From contig NZ_NIXK01000003.1 of assembly GCF_002763455.1 (NCBI RefSeq), positions 62,001-126,000 of the forward strand: 64,000 bases of DNA, written 5' to 3'. Below the pieces are notes generated by a model. That model did no database searches, was not told the DNA's origin, and was given only the letters and a program-made list of their open reading frames with translations. Numbering within the stretch: position 1 is the stretch's first letter; every line of letters starts with the position of its first letter. Of the stretch, positions 16,750 to 24,303 are shown one piece after another. Origin of the DNA: Lentibacillus sediminis (lineage in GTDB: Bacteria > Bacillota > Bacilli > Bacillales > Amphibacillaceae). A program made the position numbers and the translations under genes.

Positions 16750-16782
16750 TAACCTGGCTTCTATGGCCAGGCTTGTTTTTTG
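16750..16782 (+). terminator. Terminator after the 33-residue gene
   Basis: CCTGGC pairs with GCCAGG around TTCTATG, followed by six T after one G. Confidence 0.8.
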
Positions 16783-16792
16783 CAAATAAATC

Positions 16793-16820
16793 TTGAAAAC
16801 TGAATAGAGTGTGATATTCT
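16793..16820 (+). promoter_or_regulatory. Promoter of tRNA-Thr
   Basis: TTGAAA (16793-16798), 16 bases, then TATTCT (16815-16820) with an upstream TGA that makes it an extended -10 box. Confidence 0.65.
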
Positions 16821-16835
16821 TTGTGATTTCCACAT

Positions 16836-16908
16836 GCTGGTGTAGCACAGCTGGTAGTGCGTTTCATTCGTAATGAAGAGGTCGGAGGTTCGAGTCCTCT
16901 CACCAGCA
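16836..16908 (+). tRNA. tRNA-Thr (anticodon CGT)
   Basis: A 73-base cloverleaf: acceptor GCTGGTG/CACCAGC, D arm GCAC/GTGC, anticodon arm TTTCA/TGAAG with loop TTCGTAA (anticodon CGT), five-base variable loop, T arm with TTCGAGT. The discriminator is A and CCA is not encoded. Confidence 0.95.
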
Positions 16909-16928
16909 TCTTGAATAAACATTGATAC

Positions 16929-16966
16929 AAAGTGATTCTTGATACATTCAGGAATCGCTTTTTAAT
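16929..16966 (+). terminator. Terminator of tRNA-Thr
   Basis: AAAGTGATTC pairs with GAATCGCTTT, then a T run (16958-16963). Confidence 0.8.
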
Positions 16967-17087
16967 TTGATCATACTATTTTTGTCGACATTTGCCGGCA
17001 GAATTGAAAATAGAGTGTTTTTTTACTGGTACAGTACAATTCTTTAGCCGCTCTCTCTTGTAAGCGTGTTTAATTACATTTAACGCA

Positions 17088-17120
17088 GAAAAAACCAGGC
17101 CTTAAATGGGGCCTGGCTTT
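17088..17120 (-). terminator. Terminator of the SurA_N lipoprotein gene
   Basis: Read on the minus strand, AGCCAGGCC pairs with GGCCTGGTT and is followed by T residues. Confidence 0.8.
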
Positions 17121-17129
17121 CAAAATTTA

Positions 17130-17900
17130 TTATAAGTTGACCGTGACGTCTGCATTTTCACGTAATTCCTCAATTAGCGCTAAAGATGCGTCATTTTCTT
17201 TTTGCGTCTTTATTTGTTCTTCAAGAGTTGGCTTCATTTCCTCAAAAGATGGAATTTCTGCTTCATCTCCACCTATTTGCTCTTGCTGGGCTATGATTTG
17301 ATCATAAAGCTCTTGCATTTCTTCTTCTGTGGGCTCGGTATCGCCAGCCTCCTCAGCAATAAGCTGATTGACTTTTACTTGCTGTTCAACCTGAGCCATC
17401 AATTCTTCTTCTGCTGTACCTTGTTCTTCGAAAGCAGCTAAGAGCTCATCTTGTGATTGAAGCTCATTTAGTTCTACTAACTCATCCAAATATGCATTCG
17501 TGTCCTCTTCTGAAGCGGTAAAACCACGGCTGTCTGCTTCCTGTTTGAGAAGTTCCGCACCAACCATACTTTCTGCAACCTGTCCTTTTAATTGCTCCTG
17601 ATCAACCGCTTGTCCAGTCATTTGCGACTGCATAGCTGTTCGTTGAAATTGTACTTCATAAGTCGTTTCAAATTCTTCTCTTGTTATTTCTTCTGAATTT
17701 ACTTCTGCGACCACTTCAGGAATGCCTTCTAAATCAGGTTCAGGCATTTCCGCATGTTCAGCACTTTCTCCGCCTTCCTGGGGTTCTTCCTGCGTTGCTT
17801 CATTATTATTATCTTCAGCTGATTCATCTCCGCCATTACATGCTGTTAGCACAGTGAATGTTACGACAAGTAACAAACTTAACATCCATTTTTTATTCAA
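17130..17900 (-). CDS. SurA_N-domain lipoprotein (PrsA-like foldase without the PPIase domain)
   Basis: A protein of 256 residues. TTG at 17900 is the preferred start: AAGGAG is 7 bases upstream, whereas the ATG at 17906 is only one base from it. The signal peptide ends in the lipobox LTAC (Cys21) and is followed by a 50-residue acidic linker. Residues about 70-256 form a helical SurA N-terminal chaperone domain, opening EVVAEVNSEEITREEFETTY. No parvulin PPIase domain is present, so it is a chaperone-only relative of PrsA that should assist folding of exported proteins at the outer face of the membrane. It stands alone. Confidence 0.85.
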   Translation of the reverse strand: MNKKWMLSLLLVVTFTVLTACNGGDESAEDNNNEATQEEPQEGGESAEHAEMPEPDLEGIPEVVAEVNSEEITREEFETTYEVQFQRTAMQSQMTGQAVDQEQLKGQVAESMVGAELLKQEADSRGFTASEEDTNAYLDELVELNELQSQDELLAAFEEQGTAEEELMAQVEQQVKVNQLIAEEAGDTEPTEEEMQELYDQIIAQQEQIGGDEAEIPSFEEMKPTLEEQIKTQKENDASLALIEELRENADVTVNL

Positions 17901-18040
17901 TATCATTCTCCTTTTCATGGTTTTGGTCAGTGTAACATAAACCTGCCGATCATACCTAACAAAAAATAAAAGAAGGATTGCCAGGCGAATACTGTTTATG
18001 CCAGGGATACGATAACGGCTAAAACACATTTCAGTTGATT

Positions 18041-18068
18041 TTTACAACCCCAGATATTATGATATATT
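18041..18068 (+). promoter_or_regulatory. Promoter of the Mn2+ riboswitch transcript
   Basis: TTTACA (18041-18046), 16 bases, then TATATT (18063-18068) preceded by TGA (extended -10). Transcription would start about 25 bases before the aptamer. Confidence 0.6.
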
Positions 18069-18099
18069 TTGTAGAGTCCTAAACAAAATAAATTACAAC

Positions 18100-18222
18100 T
18101 CCAAAGGGGAGTAGCTGACAATTGCATCGACATGTACGTGGTACTTGCTTGCCACCGGTGTAATTGGCGACAGACCTTGTTGTTTGCGAGACCTTTGCCA
18201 TTTTTTGGTGAGGGTCTTTTTT
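18100..18222 (+). promoter_or_regulatory. yybP-ykoY manganese riboswitch with terminator
   Basis: The motif opens with AAAGGGGAGTAGC (18103-18115) and closes with GCGAGACCTTT (18187-18197), the two pairing as P1. Between them are ATCGACATGTACGTGG and CCACCGGTG...GGCGACA, which match the L1/L3 metal-binding loops of the yybP-ykoY family. The 3' P1 strand is also the 5' arm of a terminator (GACCTTTGCCA with TGGTGAGGGTC, then T residues to 18222), so Mn2+ binding should prevent termination and switch the CNNM gene on. The family ligand and on-switch logic are established; the fold was drawn by eye. Confidence 0.93.
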
Positions 18223-18224
18223 AG

Positions 18225-18450
18225 CAGGTAAGAAAGTGTAATTATTTTTGACCGTAAGAGGAGACTTGGCGAAAAGCCAAGTTTTCTAGTCGGCAGGAAC
18301 AGCTATATCGCAATTGCAGGATATCTTATCTCCGGCTAGTGCAGCGGGTCTGCAATATATAAATGCTTATTAAAGGGTGGAAGCCATGTAAAAAACAGTT
18401 TTGGTCGCAGGTTACAATAATATTTTTTAATCAATCAGGAGGTGAAATCC
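18225..18450 (+). other. Second structured leader between riboswitch terminator and CNNM gene
   Basis: About 225 bases with no gene. A hairpin ACTTGGC-GAAAA-GCCAAGT followed by TTTCT is at 18264-18286; a second, longer element is bounded by CTAGTCGG and CCGGCTAG (18287-18345) and encloses ATATC/GATAT and GCAATTGC. It matches no riboswitch class I can recall. It lies in the mRNA leader and ends in a perfect AGGAGGTGA at 18438-18446. Confidence 0.4.
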
Positions 18451-18495
18451 TTGCACAGCCATAGCGTGCAAGGGGAAATTTTTGGAGATATTTAG
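18451..18495 (+). CDS. Possible leader peptide overlapping the CNNM start
   Basis: AGGAGGTGA at 18438-18446 is the best ribosome site of the region, yet the CNNM frame is closed there. The next start, TTG at 18451, opens 14 codons (MHSHSVQGEIFGDI) whose stop lies 13 bases inside the CNNM gene, in another frame. Translation of it could couple to the CNNM start. The two His near the N terminus are suggestive for metal but this is speculation. Confidence 0.35.
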   Translation: MHSHSVQGEIFGDI

Positions 18496-19810
18496 TTTGA
18501 TTATCGTTGCGATTTTAATACTGTTAACGGCGTTTTTTGTTGCGTCAGAGTTTGCGATTGTGAAAATGAGAAAATCAAGGGTAAATAATTTGCTCGAAGA
18601 AGGCCGTCGTGGGGCAAAAGCAGTGGATAAAGTCACCAGCAATCTGGACGGCTATCTGGCTGCCTGTCAGCTGGGAATAACCGTGACGGCGCTTGGTATC
18701 GGCTGGCTTGGTGAACCGGCAGTGGAGCATCTGCTTCATCCGCTTATAGCTAATTTTAATCTATCGGAAGTTGCAGTTACAACCATTTCCTTTGCTTTTG
18801 CTTTTGGTATCATTACGTTTCTTCATGTGGTTCTGGGCGAATTGGTGCCAAAGTCATTTTCCATCCAAAAAACGGAAGGTGTCAGCCTGCTGCTGGCCCC
18901 AATGTTAATTGTATTTTATCGAGTGATGTTTCCGTTTATCTGGTTCTTGAATGGATCAGCCCGTTTTATTGCGGGCCTGTTTGGACTGCCGCCTGCAACG
19001 GAAAGCGGGGAGGTGTACTCCGAAGAGGAAGTGCGCTCCATTTTAACGAATAGTCATAACAGCGGAGAAATCAATGACAACGAAATGAACTATTTGAACA
19101 ACATCTTTGATTTTGATGAAAGGGTCGCCAAAGAAATTATGGTGCCCCGGACCGAAATTGTATGTATCTACAATGACAACACCTACGAGGAAAACATTCA
19201 TATACTAAGGGAAGAAAAATATACCAGATACCCGGTAGCGGACGGAGATAAAGACCATATTATCGGGGTAGTCAACATCAAAGAATTATTCAATGATTAT
19301 ATTAATCAAAACGAGAGAGATCCGAAAAGCTATATAAAACCTGTACTCCACGTGGCTGAACATACGCCGGTCAATGACATGCTGACAAGAATGCAGAAAG
19401 AACACAGTTATATGGCAATTATTGTTGACGAATATGGCGGTACAGCAGGCCTTGTTACGATGGAGGACATTATCGAGGAGATTGTCGGAGAAATTCAGGA
19501 TGAGCTTGATGTGGATGAAATGCCGATGTATCAGCAGCTTGATGAGAAGACTTTCTTATTAAATGGAAAACTTCTTATTGATGATACAAATGACCTGCTT
19601 GGCACATCGATTGATGATGAGGAACTGGACACGATCGGTGGCTGGGTGCTCACTCACGATATCAACGTAGATCCGGGGATGACCATCGAATATGAACAGT
19701 ACCAATTTACGGTAAAAGAAGTGGATGGGCATCAGATTAAGCTGATTGAAGCAAAAGAAATGGAGCAGGAAGATGCGGCAGAAGAAGAAAGATCTGCTTC
19801 AGGCGAGTGA
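18482..19810 (+). CDS. CNNM/CorC (HlyC) family membrane transporter with CBS pair
   Basis: A protein of 442 residues. The start is TTG 18482 with AAGGGG at 18470-18475. Order of domains: DUF21 membrane domain (1-190, three to four spans, with the conserved SEFAIVKMRKSR and LGITVTALGIGWLGEP), CBS pair (about 205-335, including MVPRTEIVCI and VDEYGGTAGLVTMEDIIEEIVGEI, given as VDEYGGTAGLV, TMEDIIEEI) and CorC_HlyC domain (about 350-430, LDTIGGWVLTHD). Such proteins (YhdP, YqhB, YugS, YrkA of B. subtilis; MpfA of S. aureus) export or balance Mg2+ or related divalent ions. The Mn2+ riboswitch upstream argues for manganese efflux here; that is an inference from context. Confidence 0.92.
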   Translation: MEIFSLIIVAILILLTAFFVASEFAIVKMRKSRVNNLLEEGRRGAKAVDKVTSNLDGYLAACQLGITVTALGIGWLGEPAVEHLLHPLIANFNLSEVAVTTISFAFAFGIITFLHVVLGELVPKSFSIQKTEGVSLLLAPMLIVFYRVMFPFIWFLNGSARFIAGLFGLPPATESGEVYSEEEVRSILTNSHNSGEINDNEMNYLNNIFDFDERVAKEIMVPRTEIVCIYNDNTYEENIHILREEKYTRYPVADGDKDHIIGVVNIKELFNDYINQNERDPKSYIKPVLHVAEHTPVNDMLTRMQKEHSYMAIIVDEYGGTAGLVTMEDIIEEIVGEIQDELDVDEMPMYQQLDEKTFLLNGKLLIDDTNDLLGTSIDDEELDTIGGWVLTHDINVDPGMTIEYEQYQFTVKEVDGHQIKLIEAKEMEQEDAAEEERSASGE

Positions 19811-19838
19811 TTAGGAGACAGAGAGAGTTAATTTTTGT

Positions 19839-19903
19839 CGGGGGCCCAGAGGCGGTGCTGATTATGTCAGTGCTGCTCCGCATATTCAGGGGCTCCCGTT
19901 TTT
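19839..19903 (+). terminator. Terminator of the CNNM gene
   Basis: A long hairpin whose base CGGGGGCCC pairs with GGGGCTCCCG, followed by TTTTT. The loop region holds further short inverted repeats (GCGG/CCGC). Confidence 0.75.
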
Positions 19904-19915
19904 GATTAAAAAGGC

Positions 19916-19944
19916 TTGTCGAATTGGCTTATTTCATGTATACT
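19916..19944 (+). promoter_or_regulatory. Promoter of tRNA-Ser
   Basis: TTGTCG (19916-19921), 17 bases, TATACT (19939-19944). Confidence 0.7.
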
Positions 19945-19984
19945 ATATAGTGCTGATTGCGGAAGAATCATCATTTTACTCTTT

Positions 19985-20074
19985 GGAGAAGTACCCAAGT
20001 CCGGCTGAAGGGGATGCACTCGAAATGCATTAGGGCGGGTAACCGTCGCGTGGGTTCGAATCCCACCTTCTCCT
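19985..20074 (+). tRNA. tRNA-Ser (anticodon CGA)
   Basis: A 90-base class II tRNA: acceptor GGAGAAG/CTTCTCC, anticodon arm ATGCA/TGCAT with loop CTCGAAA (anticodon CGA), a long variable arm (TAGGGCGGGTAACCGTCGC region) and T arm GTGGG/CCCAC. The discriminator base reads T, where G is usual for tRNA-Ser; CCA is not encoded. Confidence 0.95.
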
Positions 20075-20095
20075 TATTTACATAACGATTACTAG

Positions 20096-20127
20096 ATGGC
20101 CATTACAAATTTGTAACGGTCATTTTT
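20096..20127 (+). terminator. Terminator of tRNA-Ser
   Basis: ATGGCCATTACAAA pairs with TTTGTAACGGTCAT over 14 positions (two wobble pairs), then TTTT. Confidence 0.85.
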
Positions 20128-20194
20128 ATTTTAGGCTCTATTCGTAAGTTTTATTGCTTATTCATGGTGCAGTTGATTAAAAATGCGGCATAGG

Positions 20195-20505
20195 CTGCCG
20201 CTGCGGAAATACCCCTCGCTTTCCGCGGGAAGCTGCCGAGCCCCCTTGTGCTGGCGCACTTCGGGGTCTCGCCTATGCTTTTCATCCCGCAGGAGTCTCG
20301 GGGTATTTCCTCCGCTGGCTGTTATGATTTTGTTTTTACCCTTATTAAATTAAACAGCACCTACACTCTGTAGATGGTTGATTGGAGCAGAGGGCAGCCG
20401 ACTCCTGCGGGAAAAGCAACGACTGAAGATCCCGCAGGAAGTGGTCTTCTTCCGAGGAAGCTGAAGCGTTGCCCGCGGAAAGCGAGGGGTATTCCGCAGC
20501 GGCAG
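20195..20505. repeat. 311-bp element with 34/35-bp terminal inverted repeats
   Basis: The left end (20195-20229) begins CTGCCGCTGCGGAAATACCC and the right end (20472-20505) is its reverse complement with one base missing. Between them are further inverted pieces (TCCCGCAGGAGTC at 20286-20298 and GACTCCTGCGGGA at 20399-20411). The GC-rich CGCTTTCCGCGGG style is that of the dispersed intergenic repeats of Bacillaceae. It encodes no protein and has no transposase; it could be a non-autonomous, MITE-like element or two copies of one repeat in opposite directions. It ends about 90 bases before fosB. Confidence 0.8.
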
Positions 20506-20595
20506 GATTAAAGTTATGTCGCACTTTATAGACATTGTCAAAAAACAGCATTCTTTTAGAAAGCAACCTTATTTTAATAGAGAGGAAGGCGAAAA

Positions 20596-21015
20596 ATGAT
20601 CCAGGGAATCAACCATCTATTATATTCCGTTTCTGACCTGGAAAGATCGATTAAGTTTTATCAGGAGGTATTCGATGCCAAACTGCTGGTAAAAGGAAGA
20701 ACGACGGCCTATTTTGACCTCGCTGGTCTATGGCTGGCTTTAAATGAAGAAAAGGACATTCCCCGCAATGAAATCGTCCAGTCGTACACCCATCAGGCCT
20801 TTTCCGTTCGGGAAGAAGATTTTGCTGAGGCATGTGAAAAGTTAAAACGATTAAATGTGAGGATATTGCCGGGCAGAACACGCGATAGCCGGGATAAGCG
20901 ATCGATTTACTTCACCGATCCCGATGGCCATAAATTCGAATTCCACACAGGGACACTAAAGGATCGGCTGGATTACTACAGGAAAGAAAAACTACATATG
21001 GAATTTTTTACATAA
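20596..21015 (+). CDS. fosB: Metallothiol transferase FosB (fosfomycin resistance)
   Basis: A protein of 139 residues, nearly colinear with B. subtilis FosB. It opens the epoxide of fosfomycin by adding bacillithiol or cysteine in the cytoplasm. The three metal ligands of the VOC fold are in place at the expected numbers: His7 (GINHLLY), His66 (SYTHQAF) and Glu115 (GHKFEFHTG). Conserved blocks [20 protein letters not shown] and [15 protein letters not shown] are intact, so the enzyme should be active. In B. subtilis fosB is transcribed by SigW; no clear SigW promoter is seen here. Confidence 0.95.
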   Translation: MIQGINHLLYSVSDLERSIKFYQEVFDAKLLVKGRTTAYFDLAGLWLALNEEKDIPRNEIVQSYTHQAFSVREEDFAEACEKLKRLNVRILPGRTRDSRDKRSIYFTDPDGHKFEFHTGTLKDRLDYYRKEKLHMEFFT

Positions 21016-21016
21016 G

Positions 21017-21052
21017 AAAAACCGCTTCATCATCTCATCGAAGCGGTTTTTC
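21017..21052. terminator. Two-way terminator between fosB and the DUF6376 gene
   Basis: AAAAACCGCTTC and GAAGCGGTTTTT form a 12-bp stem with A run before and T run after, so it can serve both converging genes. Confidence 0.85.
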
Positions 21053-21057
21053 TCTGG

Positions 21058-21501
21058 TCATTCTTCAAAGCCTAATTGCTCAATCTGATTTCTCAGCTCG
21101 GTAATATTTTCGATGGTCTGGTAGATTTCCGATTCTCTGAGCTGATCCAATGCAACTTCTCCGTTTTCCACGACATTATTGGTGATCTCCAGAAGCTGCT
21201 GATTCTGCTCCATCAAACTCTCGTGAATTCCTTCAGCAATGGATGGGACCTCTATATTATTAAATTCTTCCGCCGTTTGCTCCAACTCTGACAGTCTGTC
21301 TGCCAATTCCGCCTGAGCTTCCTCGCTTTGTGCTGCCTCATTGATTAGCGAGGAGGATTCTTCGGCGAAAGTGCTTAATTCATTCATATATTCGGTTGCT
21401 TCAGTAGCATAGTTCAGTGTGTTATTTGTCTCTTCCAACAAAGAACAGCCGCTCAAAGTGAGCATAGCAACTGTAAGGAAAATAGTTAATCGCATTTTCA
21501 T
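21058..21501 (-). CDS. DUF6376 family lipoprotein
   Basis: A protein of 147 residues. The ATG at 21501 has GGGG 8 bases upstream; an ATG two codons earlier (21507) is possible. Lipobox LSGC (Cys19) follows a short signal peptide, and the rest is helical and acidic, with NTLNYATEATEYMNELSTFA and a C-terminal IYQTIENITELRNQIEQL. These features match the DUF6376 lipoproteins of Bacillus, whose role is not known. It converges with fosB. Confidence 0.8.
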   Translation of the reverse strand: MKMRLTIFLTVAMLTLSGCSLLEETNNTLNYATEATEYMNELSTFAEESSSLINEAAQSEEAQAELADRLSELEQTAEEFNNIEVPSIAEGIHESLMEQNQQLLEITNNVVENGEVALDQLRESEIYQTIENITELRNQIEQLGFEE

Positions 21502-21670
21502 CGTCATTCCCCGCCTTTCACAGTTATTATACCATAAATTGGCCTCCAGGGCCCGCTTCTTATTTTCTCAAAATTCAAGACAAGTCGCTTCCCTTGCCAT
21601 TGATTTTTGTTTTTGGTAAAACTGTATACTGCCTGAGCAATCTTAGATTAATTAATTGGAGGAATACAAC

Positions 21671-22222
21671 ATGAAAATCGCAGCAATGGTAGGGAGTAAC
21701 CGCAAAGGTTCTTATAATATGAAGCTTGCCGAGTATATGCAAGAACGTTACAAGGCCAAGCTGGATATTGAGATATTGCCAATTGATCAGCTTCCATTTT
21801 ACAGTCAGGATGAGGAATTGGATCCGCCGGCGATTGTAAAAGAAGTAAAGGATAAAATCAAGCAAAGTGACGGGGTGTTAATTGCGACTCCGGAGTACAA
21901 TGGATCGATTTCCGGCATGCTGAAAAATGCCATCGACTGGTTTTCCAGAGTAGACACGGTGATGGTGAATAAACCGACAATAGTCGTTGGCGCCTCGATG
22001 GGCGGATTAGGCACCGTCAAAGCGCAATTACAGCTCCGCCAGATTTTGAACGCACCTGGGTTGGGTGCGCTTGTCCTGCCCGGCAATGAAGTGCTGATTG
22101 GCTCCGTGCATGAGAAAATGGATGAAGCCGGCAGCCTGGCAGATGAACAAACGGCACAGTTTATCGATACGGTGGTAGACAACTATATCAACTGGGCCGG
22201 GAATATGAAGGTGTATCAATAA
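21671..22222 (+). CDS. NADPH-dependent FMN reductase
   Basis: A protein of 183 residues starting at 21671 after TTGGAGG. It has the flavodoxin-like fold of NAD(P)H:FMN reductases and azoreductases: the FMN phosphate loop GSNRKGSYNMKLA (about 8-20), the family motif PEYNGSISGMLKNAIDW (about 75-92) and GASMGGLGTVKAQLQLR. It probably reduces flavin, quinones or azo compounds in the cytoplasm. It is close to B. subtilis YhdA-type azobenzene reductases. It forms a single-gene unit. Confidence 0.88.
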   Translation: MKIAAMVGSNRKGSYNMKLAEYMQERYKAKLDIEILPIDQLPFYSQDEELDPPAIVKEVKDKIKQSDGVLIATPEYNGSISGMLKNAIDWFSRVDTVMVNKPTIVVGASMGGLGTVKAQLQLRQILNAPGLGALVLPGNEVLIGSVHEKMDEAGSLADEQTAQFIDTVVDNYINWAGNMKVYQ

Positions 22223-22223
22223 A

Positions 22224-22266
22224 ATGGAAAACGCCCATCCTGCTGTGGAGGGCGTTTTCCATTTTT
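22224..22266. terminator. Two-way terminator
   Basis: ATGGAAAACGCCC and GGGCGTTTTCCAT form a 13-bp perfect stem, followed by TTTT; it separates the FMN reductase gene from the converging TVP38 gene. Confidence 0.88.
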
Positions 22267-22276
22267 CGAATCGAAT

Positions 22277-22891
22277 TCACCAGATCAGGTCATAAAGGTA
22301 ATGCATTCCATAAAGCGGGACCAGCGTGTAGAAAAACAACGTCACCGGTTTGCATAATAAAAAGTAGATAATGAATTTTTTCAGGGAGAGTTTGGTCAGA
22401 CCTGCGACCAGGCAGATGAAATCATCCGGGAAGCCAGGGAACACCATGGAAATCACAAAGAATCGCTCAAACCGCTTGCCTTTATTTACCCAGCCAATGT
22501 ATTTATCATACGTAGCCGATTTGACAAAATAACCGGCAAATCCCCGTCCAAATCTGCGTGCCAATAAGAAATTGGCTAACGACCCGAGAAAAATCCCCAC
22601 GATATTCAAGAAAGAACCCAGCCCGATATCAAACAGCATGACGCCCACAACGGTGGAGACATTGCCGGGCAAGACCGGGATGACCACCTGAATGAACGTA
22701 ATTGCCAGAAATAATAGGGGAGCCACACTGCCAAACCCTGCAATCCACTCCTGAACGCGGGCTGGATTGGCAAAAAAGCCGCTGTTAGCGATAAAAAAGG
22801 CCATGAGGATCATCAGTATGATCCCCAGAATGCTGATGGTTTGGACAATCGGCTTTTGATATTTTTTAAATATGCCTGTTGAACTTTTCAT
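22277..22891 (-). CDS. TVP38/TMEM64 family membrane protein (VTT domain)
   Basis: A protein of 204 residues with about five to six hydrophobic segments. The VTT (SNARE-associated) core is seen in VIPVLPGNVSTVVGVMLF, GSLANFLLARRFGRGF and VFPGFPDDFICLVAGLTKLS (each under twenty residues long or split). Members of this superfamily are thought to move or scramble lipids such as undecaprenyl phosphate or phosphatidylethanolamine. The specific substrate is unknown. On the minus strand upstream, TATAAT at about 22915 is a likely -10 box. Confidence 0.88.
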   Translation of the reverse strand: MKSSTGIFKKYQKPIVQTISILGIILMILMAFFIANSGFFANPARVQEWIAGFGSVAPLLFLAITFIQVVIPVLPGNVSTVVGVMLFDIGLGSFLNIVGIFLGSLANFLLARRFGRGFAGYFVKSATYDKYIGWVNKGKRFERFFVISMVFPGFPDDFICLVAGLTKLSLKKFIIYFLLCKPVTLFFYTLVPLYGMHYLYDLIW

Positions 22892-23338
22892 GATGTTTAT
22901 CCCTGATTTCTTTATTATACTTTCATAAAAAACTGTTGTTTCAAGTTATTCTATGCATAAGACGCTCTTTCTATCTTATTAAAAATAGCATGCTGCCGTC
23001 CATTATTTCAGCATGGTTTGCCATGTCTGCAGGGGAATCATAAATTTATTTTTATTTTGCAGGTTTCAAAATTTTCTTCACAGGGTATATCAATGGAAAT
23101 GAGGATAGAATTCGGATATACATACGAATTTACCGCTTAATGCCGTTATTTTTACCATTTGTAAGAAAACATGCCCTTATTCGGGCTGAAAGCAGGTGAT
23201 TGGCCATAAATTCAGTTAAATAACTGAAAAGTCCATTTTGTGGTACAACCACTTTTTGGTATGATTAAACTATGCCTGTTCATTTATCAGGGTCTTTTGA
23301 CTAGGGAGAAAGTACAAAAAATTTAGGGGGTAGTTGAT
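22892..23338. other. 447-bp intergenic region with divergent promoters
   Basis: No gene is seen. For the right-hand gene there is an extended -10 promoter: TTGTGG (23238-23243), 16 bases, TATGAT (23260-23265) with TG at 23257. AATTCG/CGAATT form an inverted repeat around 23108-23131, and GCCC/GGGC a small hairpin near 23173. The middle holds nothing else recognisable. Confidence 0.55.
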
Positions 23339-24118
23339 TTGAAGAGAATAAAGGGGAAAATGACCGCAGTCGTTTTGCTGCTTGGACTGTCGGTTTTACT
23401 GGCAGCATGCGGTGGAGGAGGAAGTGCCAGCGGAGAGCTGCAGGATTCCTATACTGTCGTTAGCGATAACTCTTTTGTGCCATTTGAGTTTATGGAAGAT
23501 GGCGAACTTGTTGGATTTGATATTGAGTTGATTAAAGCAATTGCCGATGAAGCAGGATTTGAGATTGAGATAGAAACGACCAATTTTGATGGTATCATCC
23601 CTGGTCTGCAAACCGGCCAGTTTGACATTGCCATCGCCGGAATCAGTATTACAGAAGAACGTGCGGAAGTCATTGATTACAGTGACCCGTATTATGAATC
23701 CGGTTTAGCCATCGGAGTGCCGGTGGACAATGAAGATATCCAGGGAATTGAAGATCTGGAAGGGAAAACAATTGCCACCCGTCTTGGGTCTACCAGTGCT
23801 GATTACATTAAAGAAAATATTGAAGGGGCAGAGCCAAATGAATATGAGCAGCTGGATCAGGCATATCTTGCCGTGCAAAATGGCAGTGCCGATGCGATTT
23901 TATATGATGCCCCAAACGTAAACTATTATATTCAGACAGAGGGATCTGATAGTTTGAAAGTTGTCGGTGATCTTTATCAGGCGGAAGATTACGGAATTGC
24001 CATTTCTCAAGGAAATGAAGCATTAGTCGAAGCGATTAATGAGGCGCTTGCCACATTGAGGGAAAATGGCACCTATGACGAGATTTATTCGAAATGGTTT
24101 GGAGAAGCACCGCAGTAA
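23339..24118 (+). CDS. Polar amino acid ABC transporter, substrate-binding lipoprotein (GlnH-like)
   Basis: A protein of 259 residues starting at TTG 23339, with GGGGG 8 bases upstream. The lipobox LAAC (Cys24) anchors it outside the membrane. The SBP_bac_3 domain shows VVSDNSFVPFEFMEDGELVGFD (as VVSDNSFVPFEF, GELVGFD), the family signature near the N terminus, the ligand-binding GISITEERAEVIDYSDPYY (as GISITEERAE, DYSDPYY) and RLGSTSADYI. It most resembles glutamine-binding GlnH. The permease and ATPase genes follow after a terminator-like hairpin, the usual arrangement for making more binding protein than membrane parts. Confidence 0.9.
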   Translation: MKRIKGKMTAVVLLLGLSVLLAACGGGGSASGELQDSYTVVSDNSFVPFEFMEDGELVGFDIELIKAIADEAGFEIEIETTNFDGIIPGLQTGQFDIAIAGISITEERAEVIDYSDPYYESGLAIGVPVDNEDIQGIEDLEGKTIATRLGSTSADYIKENIEGAEPNEYEQLDQAYLAVQNGSADAILYDAPNVNYYIQTEGSDSLKVVGDLYQAEDYGIAISQGNEALVEAINEALATLRENGTYDEIYSKWFGEAPQ

Positions 24119-24170
24119 TAGTTTGGACGAATGTGATAACTTACCCGGTGGCTCCGGATTAATTCCCACG

Positions 24171-24210
24171 CTAAGGCTTATCGCAGAAAGTTAGATAGGC
24201 CTTAGTTTTT
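24171..24210 (+). terminator. Attenuator-type hairpin between glnH-like and glnP-like genes
   Basis: CTAAGGC and GCCTTAG, extended by TATC/GATA, form a stem followed by TTTTT. Partial termination here would lower expression of the permease and ATPase relative to the binding protein. Confidence 0.75.
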
Positions 24211-24303
24211 GCTTTATAGCTTTTTCAAGTTTACACCGGGGAACACTGGCAGATCGCCGTGTGACGCGGGGAGAGCCAGGGATTTTACGAATGAGGTGAA
24301 ACA

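Noticed and set aside
18225-18450. M-box, ydaO (c-di-AMP), glycine or T-box element in the second CNNM leader.
   Set aside because: None of their conserved cores was found; GGGTGG at 18375 is not followed by a T-box ACCGCG.
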